A DNA stretch of 64,000 nt from Zobellia barbeyronii (GTDB lineage: Bacteria > Bacteroidota > Bacteroidia > Flavobacteriales > Flavobacteriaceae): NCBI RefSeq assembly GCF_018603515.1, contig NZ_JACATN010000002.1:962077-1026076 (forward strand). The letters are read 5' to 3'. A model generated the notes under the pieces. It did no database searches, had not been told where the DNA came from, and was given only the letters and a program-made list of their open reading frames with translations. The translations under genes were made by a program, and so were the position numbers. This document shows positions 37,807-46,015 of this stretch, piece after piece (position 1 is the stretch's first letter; each line of letters opens with the position of its first letter).

Positions 37807-38279
37807 ACCTTCGTTTTGTTTTAATAGAAATACATTGGTCAAAACCAATAAATCCTCTATTATGAGTTGGTTTGAATGAAAAGCATTGGTCATTTTTAAT
37901 TAACAATCTATGCTTCTAAGTGTCTAAAACTAATGAAGCATTTTTTGTTTACTATCCTGTAGTGTACTGCTCAATTGGAGCTGAAAAAGTTAAAAAAGAA
38001 ACTATTTAACTGAATATCATCCTACTAGACAAAAACCACATAACTACTAAAATTTATCTTCCCTTATTACATACTATTACTATACTAATGAACCTTGGAA
38101 CAATAGATTTAAATGTAAATTCAATTTACACTATTCTATCTCTAAAAATTAATAATCATCAATAATTCAGGTAATTTTATATCTTTATAAGAATCTTCTT
38201 CTCATAAAAAAGAGATTATCCAAATTTTGAGAAGCCATCTTTTGGCTTTTAAATCGAGGAAATAAAAAAGAAAGAGACT
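37807..38279. other. Divergent intergenic control region
   Basis: Nothing convincing is encoded between the cytochrome lipoprotein gene (minus) and the AraC gene (plus). It should hold both promoters. The sequence is extremely AT-rich. TATCTTTA at 38180-38187 is one base off the -7 consensus for the AraC gene. The only strong symmetry is the palindrome listed separately. The 31-bp PUL element is not recognisable here. Confidence 0.6.
38114..38130. promoter_or_regulatory. Perfect 17-bp palindrome, candidate operator
   Basis: TGTAAATTCAATTTACA is a perfect inverted repeat (8-bp arms about a central C) in the divergent region, 150 bases before the AraC start and about 310 before the start of the minus operon. 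Palindromes of this form suit a dimeric repressor. Which protein binds is unknown, and chance is possible in such AT-rich DNA. Confidence 0.5.
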
Positions 38280-39164
38280 ATGAAGCTGACATACAAACAA
38301 ACCGAAAAACGACCTGAAAATTCCTTTTTAGCACGACAAGACCGATTACCTTGTATAGAGCAGAACTGGCATTTTCATAAAGAACTAGAGTTAATCTACT
38401 TTATTAAAAGTAGCGGAACGCGCTATGTAGGCAATTCCATTGGAAGTTTTGCCCCCGGTGAATTATACCTTATTGGCAGTAACATTCCGCATCTGTTTAA
38501 AAATCATAAGGAGTATTATAATGACCAACAAGAAGCCGAAGCTGTTAACCTGATTGTCATAAAATTTGAACCCAATTTTTTAGGAAGCGAGTTTCTTGAC
38601 TTAACGGAATCAAAACGTTTAAAAGGTCTTATGCAACGAGCAGACAGAGGAGTTAAATTCTCCGAATCTGCCACGTATATGGTTCATAACCTTATCTCTG
38701 GACTTGTTGGAGACCAAGGATTATCTAGTATTGTAGGGCTTTTAAAGATTTTGGACATCTTATCTATGAGTGAAAATTATGAGTCTTTATGTTCCGAAGT
38801 AATTGCCAATACTTACAACAGCAATGAAAAGGACAGAATGCGTAAAATCATAAATTTCCTGACGGAAAATTTCGAAAAGAAAATAGAGTTAGAAGAAATT
38901 GCATCTATAGCGCATATGACTCCAAATGCCTTTTGTAGGTACTTTAAAAAGAAGACAAGAAAATCATTTACGCAGTACCTAAACGAAATTCGTTTACGAA
39001 ATGCTTGTAAACTTTTAATAGAAGGAGAAATGCAAATCTCAACTGTTTGTTACCAATCTGGTTTTAACACCCTCACCAATTTCAACAGACAGTTTAAAGC
39101 GCTAATGAATATTACTCCAACAGAATACATGCAAAAATACAATCAGCAGAAAGAAATGGTTTAA
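38280..39164 (+). CDS. AraC-family transcriptional regulator (cupin + HTH)
   Basis: 294 aa. The N-terminal cupin sensor (about 20-100: WHFHKELELIYFIKSSGTRYVGNSIGSFAPGEL, split here by its natural loops) is followed by a linker and two HTH motifs (about 195-290: LEEIASIAHMTPNAFCRYFKKK and ISTVCYQSGFNTLTNFNRQFK, ending ITPTEYM). Such proteins bind direct-repeat sites and respond to sugars. It heads the carrageenan-type cluster, and the four promoters downstream share a 21-bp-period direct repeat in the position expected for an AraC activator. In Zobellia an AraC-type protein next to this catabolic cluster is, as I recall, needed for the carrageenan response. Confidence 0.93.
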   Translation: MKLTYKQTEKRPENSFLARQDRLPCIEQNWHFHKELELIYFIKSSGTRYVGNSIGSFAPGELYLIGSNIPHLFKNHKEYYNDQQEAEAVNLIVIKFEPNFLGSEFLDLTESKRLKGLMQRADRGVKFSESATYMVHNLISGLVGDQGLSSIVGLLKILDILSMSENYESLCSEVIANTYNSNEKDRMRKIINFLTENFEKKIELEEIASIAHMTPNAFCRYFKKKTRKSFTQYLNEIRLRNACKLLIEGEMQISTVCYQSGFNTLTNFNRQFKALMNITPTEYMQKYNQQKEMV

Positions 39165-39215
39165 GCTAAATTAAATGCTAATGTCGCAACTTCATTTCTT
39201 TAGAATAAATCAGAA

Positions 39216-39281
39216 GGTTACAATAGTGCCTACAAAGGTTAATACACGCATTTTCAAGAACATATATTTCAATTATTTTTG
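39216..39281 (+). promoter_or_regulatory. PUL element copy 1 and -7 box (GntP gene)
   Basis: Element 39216-39246 contains GGTTACAATAGTGCC then GGTTAA with a 6-base gap (direct repeat, 21-bp period). After 27 bases comes TATTTTTG (39274-39281), a perfect TAnnTTTG -7 box, 34 bases before the GTG start. No good -33 box is present, which suggests an activator-dependent promoter. Confidence 0.8.
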
Positions 39282-39315
39282 TTTGGATAGCTTTACCTAA
39301 CTTAAATACAACCGC

Positions 39316-40617
39316 GTGACCAGCCTTATATTTTTACTCCTTTGTATTGTTTTGCTCATTGTTGCGGTAACCGTATTCAAAGTACACCCAATTCCTGCAT
39401 TGCTTATTTCAGGATTGATTCTTGGGTTAACCACAGGCAGTTCCGTAGAATTGGTTACTGACAGTTTGTTGAGCGGTTTTGGAAACACCCTAAAATGGAT
39501 TGGCCTTATCATTCTATTTGGCACTTTATTGGGTGAAATTCTGGCGCAAACCGGTGGCGCAGATGTAATAGCAAATACCATTATAAATTTATTTGGCACA
39601 AAGTACCTTCCGTTGAGTATGGCCGTAATCGGTTTTTTAATTGGTATACCTGTTTTTATGGATGTTGCTTATTTGACCTTATTACCAACCATATTCGTCC
39701 TATCAAAAAAATCTGGTCATTCGGTTCTTACTTTAGGACTTTCTTTAGCTATAAGTCTTACCGTTGCTCACGCATTGATTCCTCCAACACCAGGACCACT
39801 TGCCGTAGCGGCCATTCTTGAGATTAATATTGGAGACATGATTCCCATTAATATTGTGGTAGCCTTAGCCGCAATAGCTGGAGGTTTACTATGGATAAAA
39901 CTGAACAAGAAAAACCTTGACCTTAAATTACCCGAGACAAATATTGATGACACACCCCAAATAAAAGAATTGACAGGGCTCAAAAGAGTATTACCTTTTG
40001 CCGCTTTATTAATACCCTTATTTCTGATGTCCATTGGCACTATTTTCCCATCGGAAAACGGATTTATCTCATTTATCAAAAACCCTGTATGGGCACTTCT
40101 TATAGGTGTCCTTTTCGCACTCCCTTTACTCCCTAGAAAAGATTTTTCTACCCGTTTGAATACGTTTTTTAAAACTTCGGGAGAGAAATCAGCTATTGTT
40201 ATTCTCATAACAGGCACGGGTGGCGCTTTCGGGCAGGTAATTAAAGACACGGAAATAGTAGGTTCTATGTTTTCCGATGTAGGTGATATTGCTGCTATGG
40301 GCGTGGTTATTCCTTTCTTACTGAGTTTTCTCTTTACTACCGTTACAGGGTCAATTACTGTTTCGCTTATCACTACGGCCTCTATTGTTGCACCATTAGT
40401 TTCTAATGGCACCCTGCACCCTACTTTTACCGCTGCGGCAATTGGTGCTGGTTCTCTTGGGATTATCCATGTAAACAGTAGCTTCTTTTGGTTATTTAAA
40501 GAAGTACATGAGGTTTCTGTATCGCGGTTGCTAAAATCTTTCAGCCTATTATCTGGCGTGGTGGCTTTAAGTGGTGGACTTCTTGTGTTAGCATTATATT
40601 ATTTCACCGAACTCTAA
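39316..40617 (+). CDS. GntP-family gluconate/sugar-acid:H+ symporter
   Basis: 433 aa, GTG start placed directly before the first membrane helix (TSLIFLLLCIVLLIVAVTVF). About 12 hydrophobic segments and the GntP signatures HPIPALLISGLILGL, LGEILAQTGGADVIANTII, IPVFMDVAYLTLLPTIF and PPTPGPLAVA. The family imports gluconate and related sugar acids across the inner membrane. In this cluster a 3,6-anhydrogalactonate-like or other aldonic acid is a sensible substrate, but that is inference. It has its own element/-7 promoter. Confidence 0.93.
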   Translation: MTSLIFLLLCIVLLIVAVTVFKVHPIPALLISGLILGLTTGSSVELVTDSLLSGFGNTLKWIGLIILFGTLLGEILAQTGGADVIANTIINLFGTKYLPLSMAVIGFLIGIPVFMDVAYLTLLPTIFVLSKKSGHSVLTLGLSLAISLTVAHALIPPTPGPLAVAAILEINIGDMIPINIVVALAAIAGGLLWIKLNKKNLDLKLPETNIDDTPQIKELTGLKRVLPFAALLIPLFLMSIGTIFPSENGFISFIKNPVWALLIGVLFALPLLPRKDFSTRLNTFFKTSGEKSAIVILITGTGGAFGQVIKDTEIVGSMFSDVGDIAAMGVVIPFLLSFLFTTVTGSITVSLITTASIVAPLVSNGTLHPTFTAAAIGAGSLGIIHVNSSFFWLFKEVHEVSVSRLLKSFSLLSGVVALSGGLLVLALYYFTEL

Positions 40618-40631
40618 CCTACCCACAACTC

Positions 40632-40697
40632 GGTTAAAATAATGTCACACTAGGGTAAAATCCGAGAATCCATCTGCTTCATATTCAATTTTCTTTG
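40632..40697 (+). promoter_or_regulatory. PUL element copy 2 and -7 box (RhaT-dau operon)
   Basis: Element 40632-40662 has GGTTAAAATAATGTC, a 6-base gap, then GGGTAAAATC. Exactly 27 bases later is TTTCTTTG (40690-40697), 67 bases before the RhaT-like ATG. It has the same architecture as the other three copies. Confidence 0.8.
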
Positions 40698-40764
40698 TGT
40701 CATATGAGGATTTGAGCACATCTCTCTTCAGTATTACTGATTCCAAAGAAAATAAAAAACACAT

Positions 40765-41772
40765 ATGGATACCTATCTATTAGCTATCGTTTTAATACTA
40801 TTCGCTAGTTTCTTTCAAGGAACTTTCGGATTAGGAATGAAGCACATTGCACCTTTAAAATGGGAAGCTTGGTGGTTAGTCCACGCATTTACGGCCATGA
40901 TATTATTCCCAATTATCTGGGCATTAATAGTGATGCCCAACCTTTTTGAAATCATTTCCAAAACAGATAGTAACACTTTATTCTTAGCTGCCTTCTATGG
41001 TTTCCTTTGGGGTATTGGCGGTATTCTTTTTGGTGTTAGTGTAGAAAAAACCGGTATCTCCATTACATATGGTATTGTTATGGGTCTTGCTGCATCAGTT
41101 GGCTCTATTATTCCTCTTTTTCAGATTGAAGGAGCGTTTGACCAACCGTCTTTCCCTATCATAATGGTAGGAGTTGCATTGCTGCTTGTGGGCGTTGCAA
41201 TTACCGCGGTAGCAGGTGTCCAAAGAGATAAATTACATAGTAATTCTACAACAACTACTAAATCTATAAAAATTGGGGTATTAATTGCCGTAGCATCAGG
41301 TGTGTTATCCGCCTTTTTAAACGTTGGTTTTTCTAACGCGGCACCGGTTGCAGCAATAGCTGTAAACGATTATGGTGTAGGTGCCCAAAATGCTAGTTTA
41401 GCATCATGGGTGGTTGTTTTATTGGGTGCGTTTGTTATGAACGGTGGTTATGCACTCTACCTTTTTATCAAAAATAAATCATGGAACGCCTATTCAATTC
41501 CCAACAAGGGCAAGGCTTTAAAATGGGCCATTGCAGCAGGTATTTTTTGGTTCGCAGCACTCGGCGTCTATGGTCAAGGGGCAGCACTTATGGGCAACTT
41601 AGGTCCTGTAGTGGGATGGCCTATACTTTTAGGGCTCGCTTTGATTATTAGCAATATTTGGGGGTTTAGAGAAGGGGAATGGAAAAATGCAGACAAACCA
41701 TTTAAAATTTTACTCACGGGTCTAGCCGTTCTCATCATCGCCATTTGTATTTTAGGGTACGCCAATTATTAA
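40765..41772 (+). CDS. RhaT-type sugar:H+ symporter
   Basis: 335 aa with about ten hydrophobic helices. It matches the L-rhamnose-proton symporter family: ASFFQGTFGLGMKHIAPLKWEAWW, AFYGFLWGIGGILFGVSVEKTGISITYGIVMGLAASVGSIIP and the C-terminal GNLGPVVGWPILLGLALIISNIWGFREGEWK. Because it opens the operon for 3,6-anhydrogalactose breakdown and no rhamnose genes are present, the likely cargo is anhydrogalactose or a deoxy/anhydro sugar rather than rhamnose (inference). It is 34 bases ahead of the cycloisomerase gene. Confidence 0.9.
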   Translation: MDTYLLAIVLILFASFFQGTFGLGMKHIAPLKWEAWWLVHAFTAMILFPIIWALIVMPNLFEIISKTDSNTLFLAAFYGFLWGIGGILFGVSVEKTGISITYGIVMGLAASVGSIIPLFQIEGAFDQPSFPIIMVGVALLLVGVAITAVAGVQRDKLHSNSTTTTKSIKIGVLIAVASGVLSAFLNVGFSNAAPVAAIAVNDYGVGAQNASLASWVVVLLGAFVMNGGYALYLFIKNKSWNAYSIPNKGKALKWAIAAGIFWFAALGVYGQGAALMGNLGPVVGWPILLGLALIISNIWGFREGEWKNADKPFKILLTGLAVLIIAICILGYANY

Positions 41773-41806
41773 GCCAACCATTAATTAAACTATAAGCACT
41801 TTTATT

Positions 41807-42973
41807 ATGAAAATCCAGAAGATAGAGCCTTTTGTTATTACACATAAATTAGACACACCCTTCTATTTTTCGCAATGGCAGTATGATACCCGTAAAATAT
41901 GTATCGTAAAAATAACACTGGATGATGGCACTTACGGATGGGGAGAAGGCTACGGACCTGCAGCGGTCATAAAATCCGGGATAGACTTTTTTACTCCTTT
42001 TCTTTTAGGAAAGAGTGCTTTAGAACATGAAATCCTTTGGCAAGAAATGTACAGGCGCTCTATGGATTACGCTAGAAGTGGTGCTTTCCAAGCAGCTATA
42101 AGTGCTATAGATGTTGCTTTATGGGATATTAAAGGGAAATTACTAAATCAACCGGTATCTGTTTTATTGGGCGGAATTAAAAACCCAATTATTGAACCCT
42201 ACGCTACAGGACTTTATTTTACACGAAACGAAAATCTTGAAGAGCTTTTGGTCAATGAAGCCTTATTGTATAAATCCCAAGGGTTTAAGGCTACCAAAAT
42301 GAAAGTCGGACTGGGTATTCAGCAAGACTTAAAATACATTGCCGCAATTCGCAAAGCCATTGGGCCAGATATGCGCTTAATGATAGATTCCAACCACGCT
42401 TATTCTTATAAAGAGGCCATAGAATTAGCTCGAAAAGCTGAAAAATATGATATTTCTTGGTTTGAAGAACCGGTATCACCAGAGGATTATGATGGTTACC
42501 GCAGACTAAGAGAAAACACAACTATACCTATTGCAGGTGGTGAATGTGAATATTTGAAATTTGGTTTTAAACGTCTTTTTGATAATGATTGTGTAGATAT
42601 AGCACAACCAGACATTTGCGCTACGGGAGGCTTAACCGAAGCTAAACGAATCACCAATCTAGCACAAGCGTATAACAAAGATGTTGTACCACATACTTGG
42701 GGCACTTGGATTGCCATAAGTGCAGCTATTCATTTAGTGGCCAATTTAGATAAGAATCCAGGCAGAATGTACAACGACCTGCCTACAATGGAATTGGACC
42801 GAACAGAAAATGCCCTTCGCGACGAGGTTACCCTTCACAATGTAAAACTAGAAAACGGACATTTAGAAGTTCCGCGTACACCTGGCTTGGGCGTTGATGT
42901 TGATATGGACAAATTAGAATACTATTTAGATAAAGAAATACATAAAGATGGAGCAGTTAAAATTCGGTCATAA
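41807..42973 (+). CDS. dauB: Enolase-superfamily 3,6-anhydro-D-galactonate cycloisomerase
   Basis: 388 aa, mandelate-racemase subgroup. Base KxK in KATKMKVG (about 163-165), metal ligands in MIDSNHAY (about 194), WFEEPVSP (about 220) and GGECEY (about 246), and the second base His in VVPHTWGT (about 296). The closest characterised types are galactarolactone and anhydrogalactonate cycloisomerases. Encoded with an aldehyde dehydrogenase, a KDGal kinase and an aldolase, it should open 3,6-anhydro-D-galactonate to 2-keto-3-deoxy-D-galactonate. The gene overlaps the dehydrogenase by 26 bases. The dau name is by analogy with the Zobellia pathway. Confidence 0.85.
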   Translation: MKIQKIEPFVITHKLDTPFYFSQWQYDTRKICIVKITLDDGTYGWGEGYGPAAVIKSGIDFFTPFLLGKSALEHEILWQEMYRRSMDYARSGAFQAAISAIDVALWDIKGKLLNQPVSVLLGGIKNPIIEPYATGLYFTRNENLEELLVNEALLYKSQGFKATKMKVGLGIQQDLKYIAAIRKAIGPDMRLMIDSNHAYSYKEAIELARKAEKYDISWFEEPVSPEDYDGYRRLRENTTIPIAGGECEYLKFGFKRLFDNDCVDIAQPDICATGGLTEAKRITNLAQAYNKDVVPHTWGTWIAISAAIHLVANLDKNPGRMYNDLPTMELDRTENALRDEVTLHNVKLENGHLEVPRTPGLGVDVDMDKLEYYLDKEIHKDGAVKIRS

Positions 42974-44390
42974 AAAATTATATATTGATGGTGCACTTGT
43001 TGAAGCCTCAAACAATAAAACTTTTGAGGTTATTTGCCCAGCAGACGAAAAGCCCACTGCCACAATTGCTTGGGCTAGTTTAGAAGATACCCAAAGAGCT
43101 TTAAAAGCTGCAGAATCAGGTTTTAAAACTTGGTCAAAACTTCCCATACAAGAGCGCCTAGATTGGATAGATAAGCTTAGAAATAAAATTATAGAAAATA
43201 GCGACTTGCTACGTGAAAGCATCATGTATGAAATGGGCAAAACTTGGGAAGGTTCAGAAGAAGACCTTACCAGTATCACCAATTCACTGCAGTACTACTC
43301 TGAAGAAATATTAAAGCGCAATGACATTCCTATTAAGGATAAGGAAGGCACCCATGAACACCATTTTGTTTCACAACCTCTAGGCGTTGCGGTTGCTTTT
43401 CTAGCCTACAACTTTCCGTTGTTGAACTTAGGTTTTAAACTAGGGCCTGCGCTAGCCGCTGGCTCAAGTATCATTTTAAAACCTTCAGAATTTTCACCTT
43501 TATCGGCTTATATTATTGGAGAATTATGCGCTGAAATTAATTTTCCCAAAGGAGCCATAACCGTTCTTTGCGGAGATTTAAACGATGTTGGTATTCCGCT
43601 TTGCGAAAGTAAAATTCCAAGACTGATTACCATGATCGGTTCTACGGAAACTGCGCAAAAGCTTATCGCACAAAGTGCAAAAACCTCTATAAAAAGATAC
43701 AGCATGGAATGCGGCGGAAATGCCCCGTTTATTGTTTGTAAAGATGCCAATTTAGAGCTGGCCATAAACATTGGTACAGCTCTTAAAGTTGGTAACTCAG
43801 GACAAATCTGTGTAGCTCCTAATCGTTTTTTCGTTCACGAATCGCTTATAGAAGAATTTGCCGCTGGCATGGTAGAAAAGTTTAAAGCGACCAAACTTGG
43901 GTTTGGACGAGAAAACAAACCTGATATGGGTCCGTTGACCAATAAGCAATCCGTCATAAAAGTCCAAGGTATTGTAGATACAGCAGTTAAACAGGGCGGT
44001 AAATTACTATATGGCGGAAATGCCTTAGAGGGTCCTGGTTATTATTTTCAACCTACGGTTATTACATTCGACAAAAACGAAGTTGAAATACTTCAACATG
44101 AGATCTTCGGCCCTGTAGCCCTCATTGTTCCATTTAAAACAAAAGAAGAAGTTATTGTACTAGCCAATAATACAGATGCCGGACTAGCGTCTTACGTATT
44201 TTCTAAGGATGAAGAAACGCTTGATTTCTTTGCCAACTCCCTAGAATTCGGTGAAGTGCAGCTCAACGGTGTAAAATATGATATATACTTACCACACGGT
44301 GGTGTTAAAAACAGTGGTATAGGAGTGGATTGCTCTACTTATGCGCTAGATGATTATCTTGCCAAAAAAAGAGTAACCAAAGCTTTATAA
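42948..44390 (+). CDS. dauA: NAD(P)-dependent aldehyde dehydrogenase (3,6-anhydro-D-galactose dehydrogenase)
   Basis: 480 aa, succinate-semialdehyde-dehydrogenase-like ALDH. AYNFPLLNLGFKLGPALAAG and KPSEFSPLSA (cofactor), MECGGNAPF with catalytic Glu near 254, NSGQICVAPNRFFV with nucleophile Cys near 288, and HEIFGPVALI. By position it oxidises 3,6-anhydro-D-galactose to the acid used by the cycloisomerase. The start overlaps the cycloisomerase end by 26 bases and its TAA overlaps the kinase ATG (TAATG), so the operon is translationally coupled. Without the neighbours only a generic ALDH call would be possible. Confidence 0.85.
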   Translation: MEQLKFGHKKLYIDGALVEASNNKTFEVICPADEKPTATIAWASLEDTQRALKAAESGFKTWSKLPIQERLDWIDKLRNKIIENSDLLRESIMYEMGKTWEGSEEDLTSITNSLQYYSEEILKRNDIPIKDKEGTHEHHFVSQPLGVAVAFLAYNFPLLNLGFKLGPALAAGSSIILKPSEFSPLSAYIIGELCAEINFPKGAITVLCGDLNDVGIPLCESKIPRLITMIGSTETAQKLIAQSAKTSIKRYSMECGGNAPFIVCKDANLELAINIGTALKVGNSGQICVAPNRFFVHESLIEEFAAGMVEKFKATKLGFGRENKPDMGPLTNKQSVIKVQGIVDTAVKQGGKLLYGGNALEGPGYYFQPTVITFDKNEVEILQHEIFGPVALIVPFKTKEEVIVLANNTDAGLASYVFSKDEETLDFFANSLEFGEVQLNGVKYDIYLPHGGVKNSGIGVDCSTYALDDYLAKKRVTKAL

Positions 44391-45349
44391 TGTCAATGAA
44401 ACTACCAGAAAAATTTATTAGCTGCGATTGGGGTACTACCAATTTTCGGCTGCGTTTAATAGAAACGAAATCGCTCAAAATTCTCTCGGAACACACGACA
44501 GATATGGGCATTAAAAAGCGCTTTCAAGAATTTAAAGAACAATCTAGTATTTCTCAAGACCAGTTTTTTGCAGAATACCTGAAAGATCAAATCAAAAACC
44601 TAGACGGCACAATCAGTAATGACTATGTCATAGTAGCATCCGGAATGCTCTCGTCTTCAATAGGCATGCACGAATTAAATTATGCAAATATGCCCTTAGC
44701 TTTTAACGGCAAGGACTTGATTAGCAAGTATATCCCTTTTGATGATATGCCAGACCTATTATTGGTTTCTGGCGCTAAAACAGATGCAGATGTTATGCGG
44801 GGTGAAGAAGTTCAGGCCATTGGTCTATCTAAAGCGCTTTCTAAACACGAAAAGGGTATTTTATTATTACCCGGCACGCATTGCAAACACATTACTTTTG
44901 AAGCAGGTGTTTTTAAAGACTTCACCACGTATATGACCGGTGAACTTTTTGATACCATTAGCAAGCACACTATTTTATCGGCTTCGCTAACATCAGCTGC
45001 TTGGGATGTTTCTTTTCAGGATATTTTCTTGGAAGGGGTCAAAAAGGGACTAGCAGATCAACAGATGCAATCTTTATTCTCTATTAGGGCAAATACCCTG
45101 ATCAATCAGGTTTCTGGTGAACAAAACTTTTACTTTTTGTCCGGTCTTATGATTGGTGGCGAAATGGCCAGTTTACAGCATAAAGATGGAACCATCTTTC
45201 TTGCAGCTAGTGGTATTTACAGTACGCTTTACAAACTGGCACTAGAATCTTTTTTACCAGCAGAACGGATTGTTTGCTTTGAGGAGCAAGTATTGGAACA
45301 AGCATTATTAACAGGACAACAACAAATATTACACACGTATGCAGAATAA
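44390..45349 (+). CDS. dauC: 2-dehydro-3-deoxygalactonokinase (DgoK family)
   Basis: 319 aa. ASKHA-type kinase of the DgoK family: SCDWGTTNFRLRLIE (phosphate loop), DYVIVASGMLSSSIGMHEL, GEEVQAIGLSK, LLLPGTHCKHITF and YMTGELFDTISKHTIL. It phosphorylates 2-keto-3-deoxy-D-galactonate at O6 with ATP. ATG at 44390 overlaps the previous stop; a second in-frame ATG is two codons later. The end overlaps the aldolase gene by 11 bases. A D-galactonate-type kinase supports the D (carrageenan) rather than the L (agar) form of anhydrogalactose. Confidence 0.92.
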   Translation: MSMKLPEKFISCDWGTTNFRLRLIETKSLKILSEHTTDMGIKKRFQEFKEQSSISQDQFFAEYLKDQIKNLDGTISNDYVIVASGMLSSSIGMHELNYANMPLAFNGKDLISKYIPFDDMPDLLLVSGAKTDADVMRGEEVQAIGLSKALSKHEKGILLLPGTHCKHITFEAGVFKDFTTYMTGELFDTISKHTILSASLTSAAWDVSFQDIFLEGVKKGLADQQMQSLFSIRANTLINQVSGEQNFYFLSGLMIGGEMASLQHKDGTIFLAASGIYSTLYKLALESFLPAERIVCFEEQVLEQALLTGQQQILHTYAE

Positions 45350-45986
45350 AATATTTTCATGGGATAAGTACAACCAAAATCCAATAGTAGGTATCCTAAG
45401 AGGCTTAAACACAGAAGAAGTACTTCAACTTATTCCTTCCTATATTAAAAGTGGTTTCTATACTATAGAAATAACTATGAACTCTCCTGAGGTTGCCCAA
45501 ACCATCGCAACCTTGGCAAAAGAATACCCTGAACTAAATGTAGGTGCCGGTACGGTATGTACCATGCAAGATTTGACCAAAGCTTTAGAAGCTGGTTCTC
45601 AATTTATTGTAACCCCTATTATTGATGAAGAGGTAATAAAACATTGTGTAGCCAATAAAATTCCAATTTTCCCTGGCGCATACACTCCAAGTGAAATTTA
45701 CAAAGCATGGTCTTTGGGGGCATCTGCGGTAAAAGTATTTCCAGCAACGCAACTGGGTATTCAATACATAAAAGATGTGCTGGCGCCTTTAAACGAAATA
45801 AAATTGTTGCCTACAGGAGGTGTTTCCGTAGATAACATTAAATCATTTTTTGAAGCAGGAGCTGTTGGTGCCGGTATGGCCAGTTCTTTATTTGATAAAA
45901 AAATGATTCGTGAAGGGAATTATGCCGATTTAGAAAAGCACTTTGCAAAGATGAAAAATGAGATTAAAGATTTCATAAAAGAATAA
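45339..45986 (+). CDS. dauD: 2-dehydro-3-deoxy-6-phosphogalactonate aldolase (KDPG/KDPGal family)
   Basis: 215 aa, class I KDPG/KHG aldolase. PIVGILRGLNTEEVLQLIP at the start, catalytic Glu in YTIEITMNSPE, VGAGTVCTMQDL, and the Schiff-base Lys in SAVKVFPATQLG. LLPTGGVSVDNIKSFFEAGAVGAGMASSLF is the phosphate site. It splits 2-keto-3-deoxy-6-phosphogalactonate into pyruvate and glyceraldehyde 3-phosphate, finishing the anhydrogalactose route. It overlaps the kinase gene by 11 bases; the GH129 gene follows after about 30 bases. Confidence 0.93.
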   Translation: MQNKIFSWDKYNQNPIVGILRGLNTEEVLQLIPSYIKSGFYTIEITMNSPEVAQTIATLAKEYPELNVGAGTVCTMQDLTKALEAGSQFIVTPIIDEEVIKHCVANKIPIFPGAYTPSEIYKAWSLGASAVKVFPATQLGIQYIKDVLAPLNEIKLLPTGGVSVDNIKSFFEAGAVGAGMASSLFDKKMIREGNYADLEKHFAKMKNEIKDFIKE

Positions 45987-46015
45987 AACTCTCCACATCA
46001 TAAACTTTTTTGAAA

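Noticed and set aside
37960..38030. Fifth copy of the 31-bp element, on the minus strand, for the seven-gene operon
   Set aside because: GAAACTATTTAAC resembles the reverse complement only with a one-base deletion; the second half-site and the -7 box at the right distance are absent.
39768..40412. Minus-strand 214-codon ORF inside the GntP permease gene
   Set aside because: A long antisense frame is expected opposite a hydrophobic membrane protein; it has no domain signature and no start context.
40765..41772. rhaT as a rhamnose utilisation gene
   Set aside because: No rhamnose isomerase, kinase or aldolase is present; the gene opens the anhydrogalactose operon, so the cargo is probably different.
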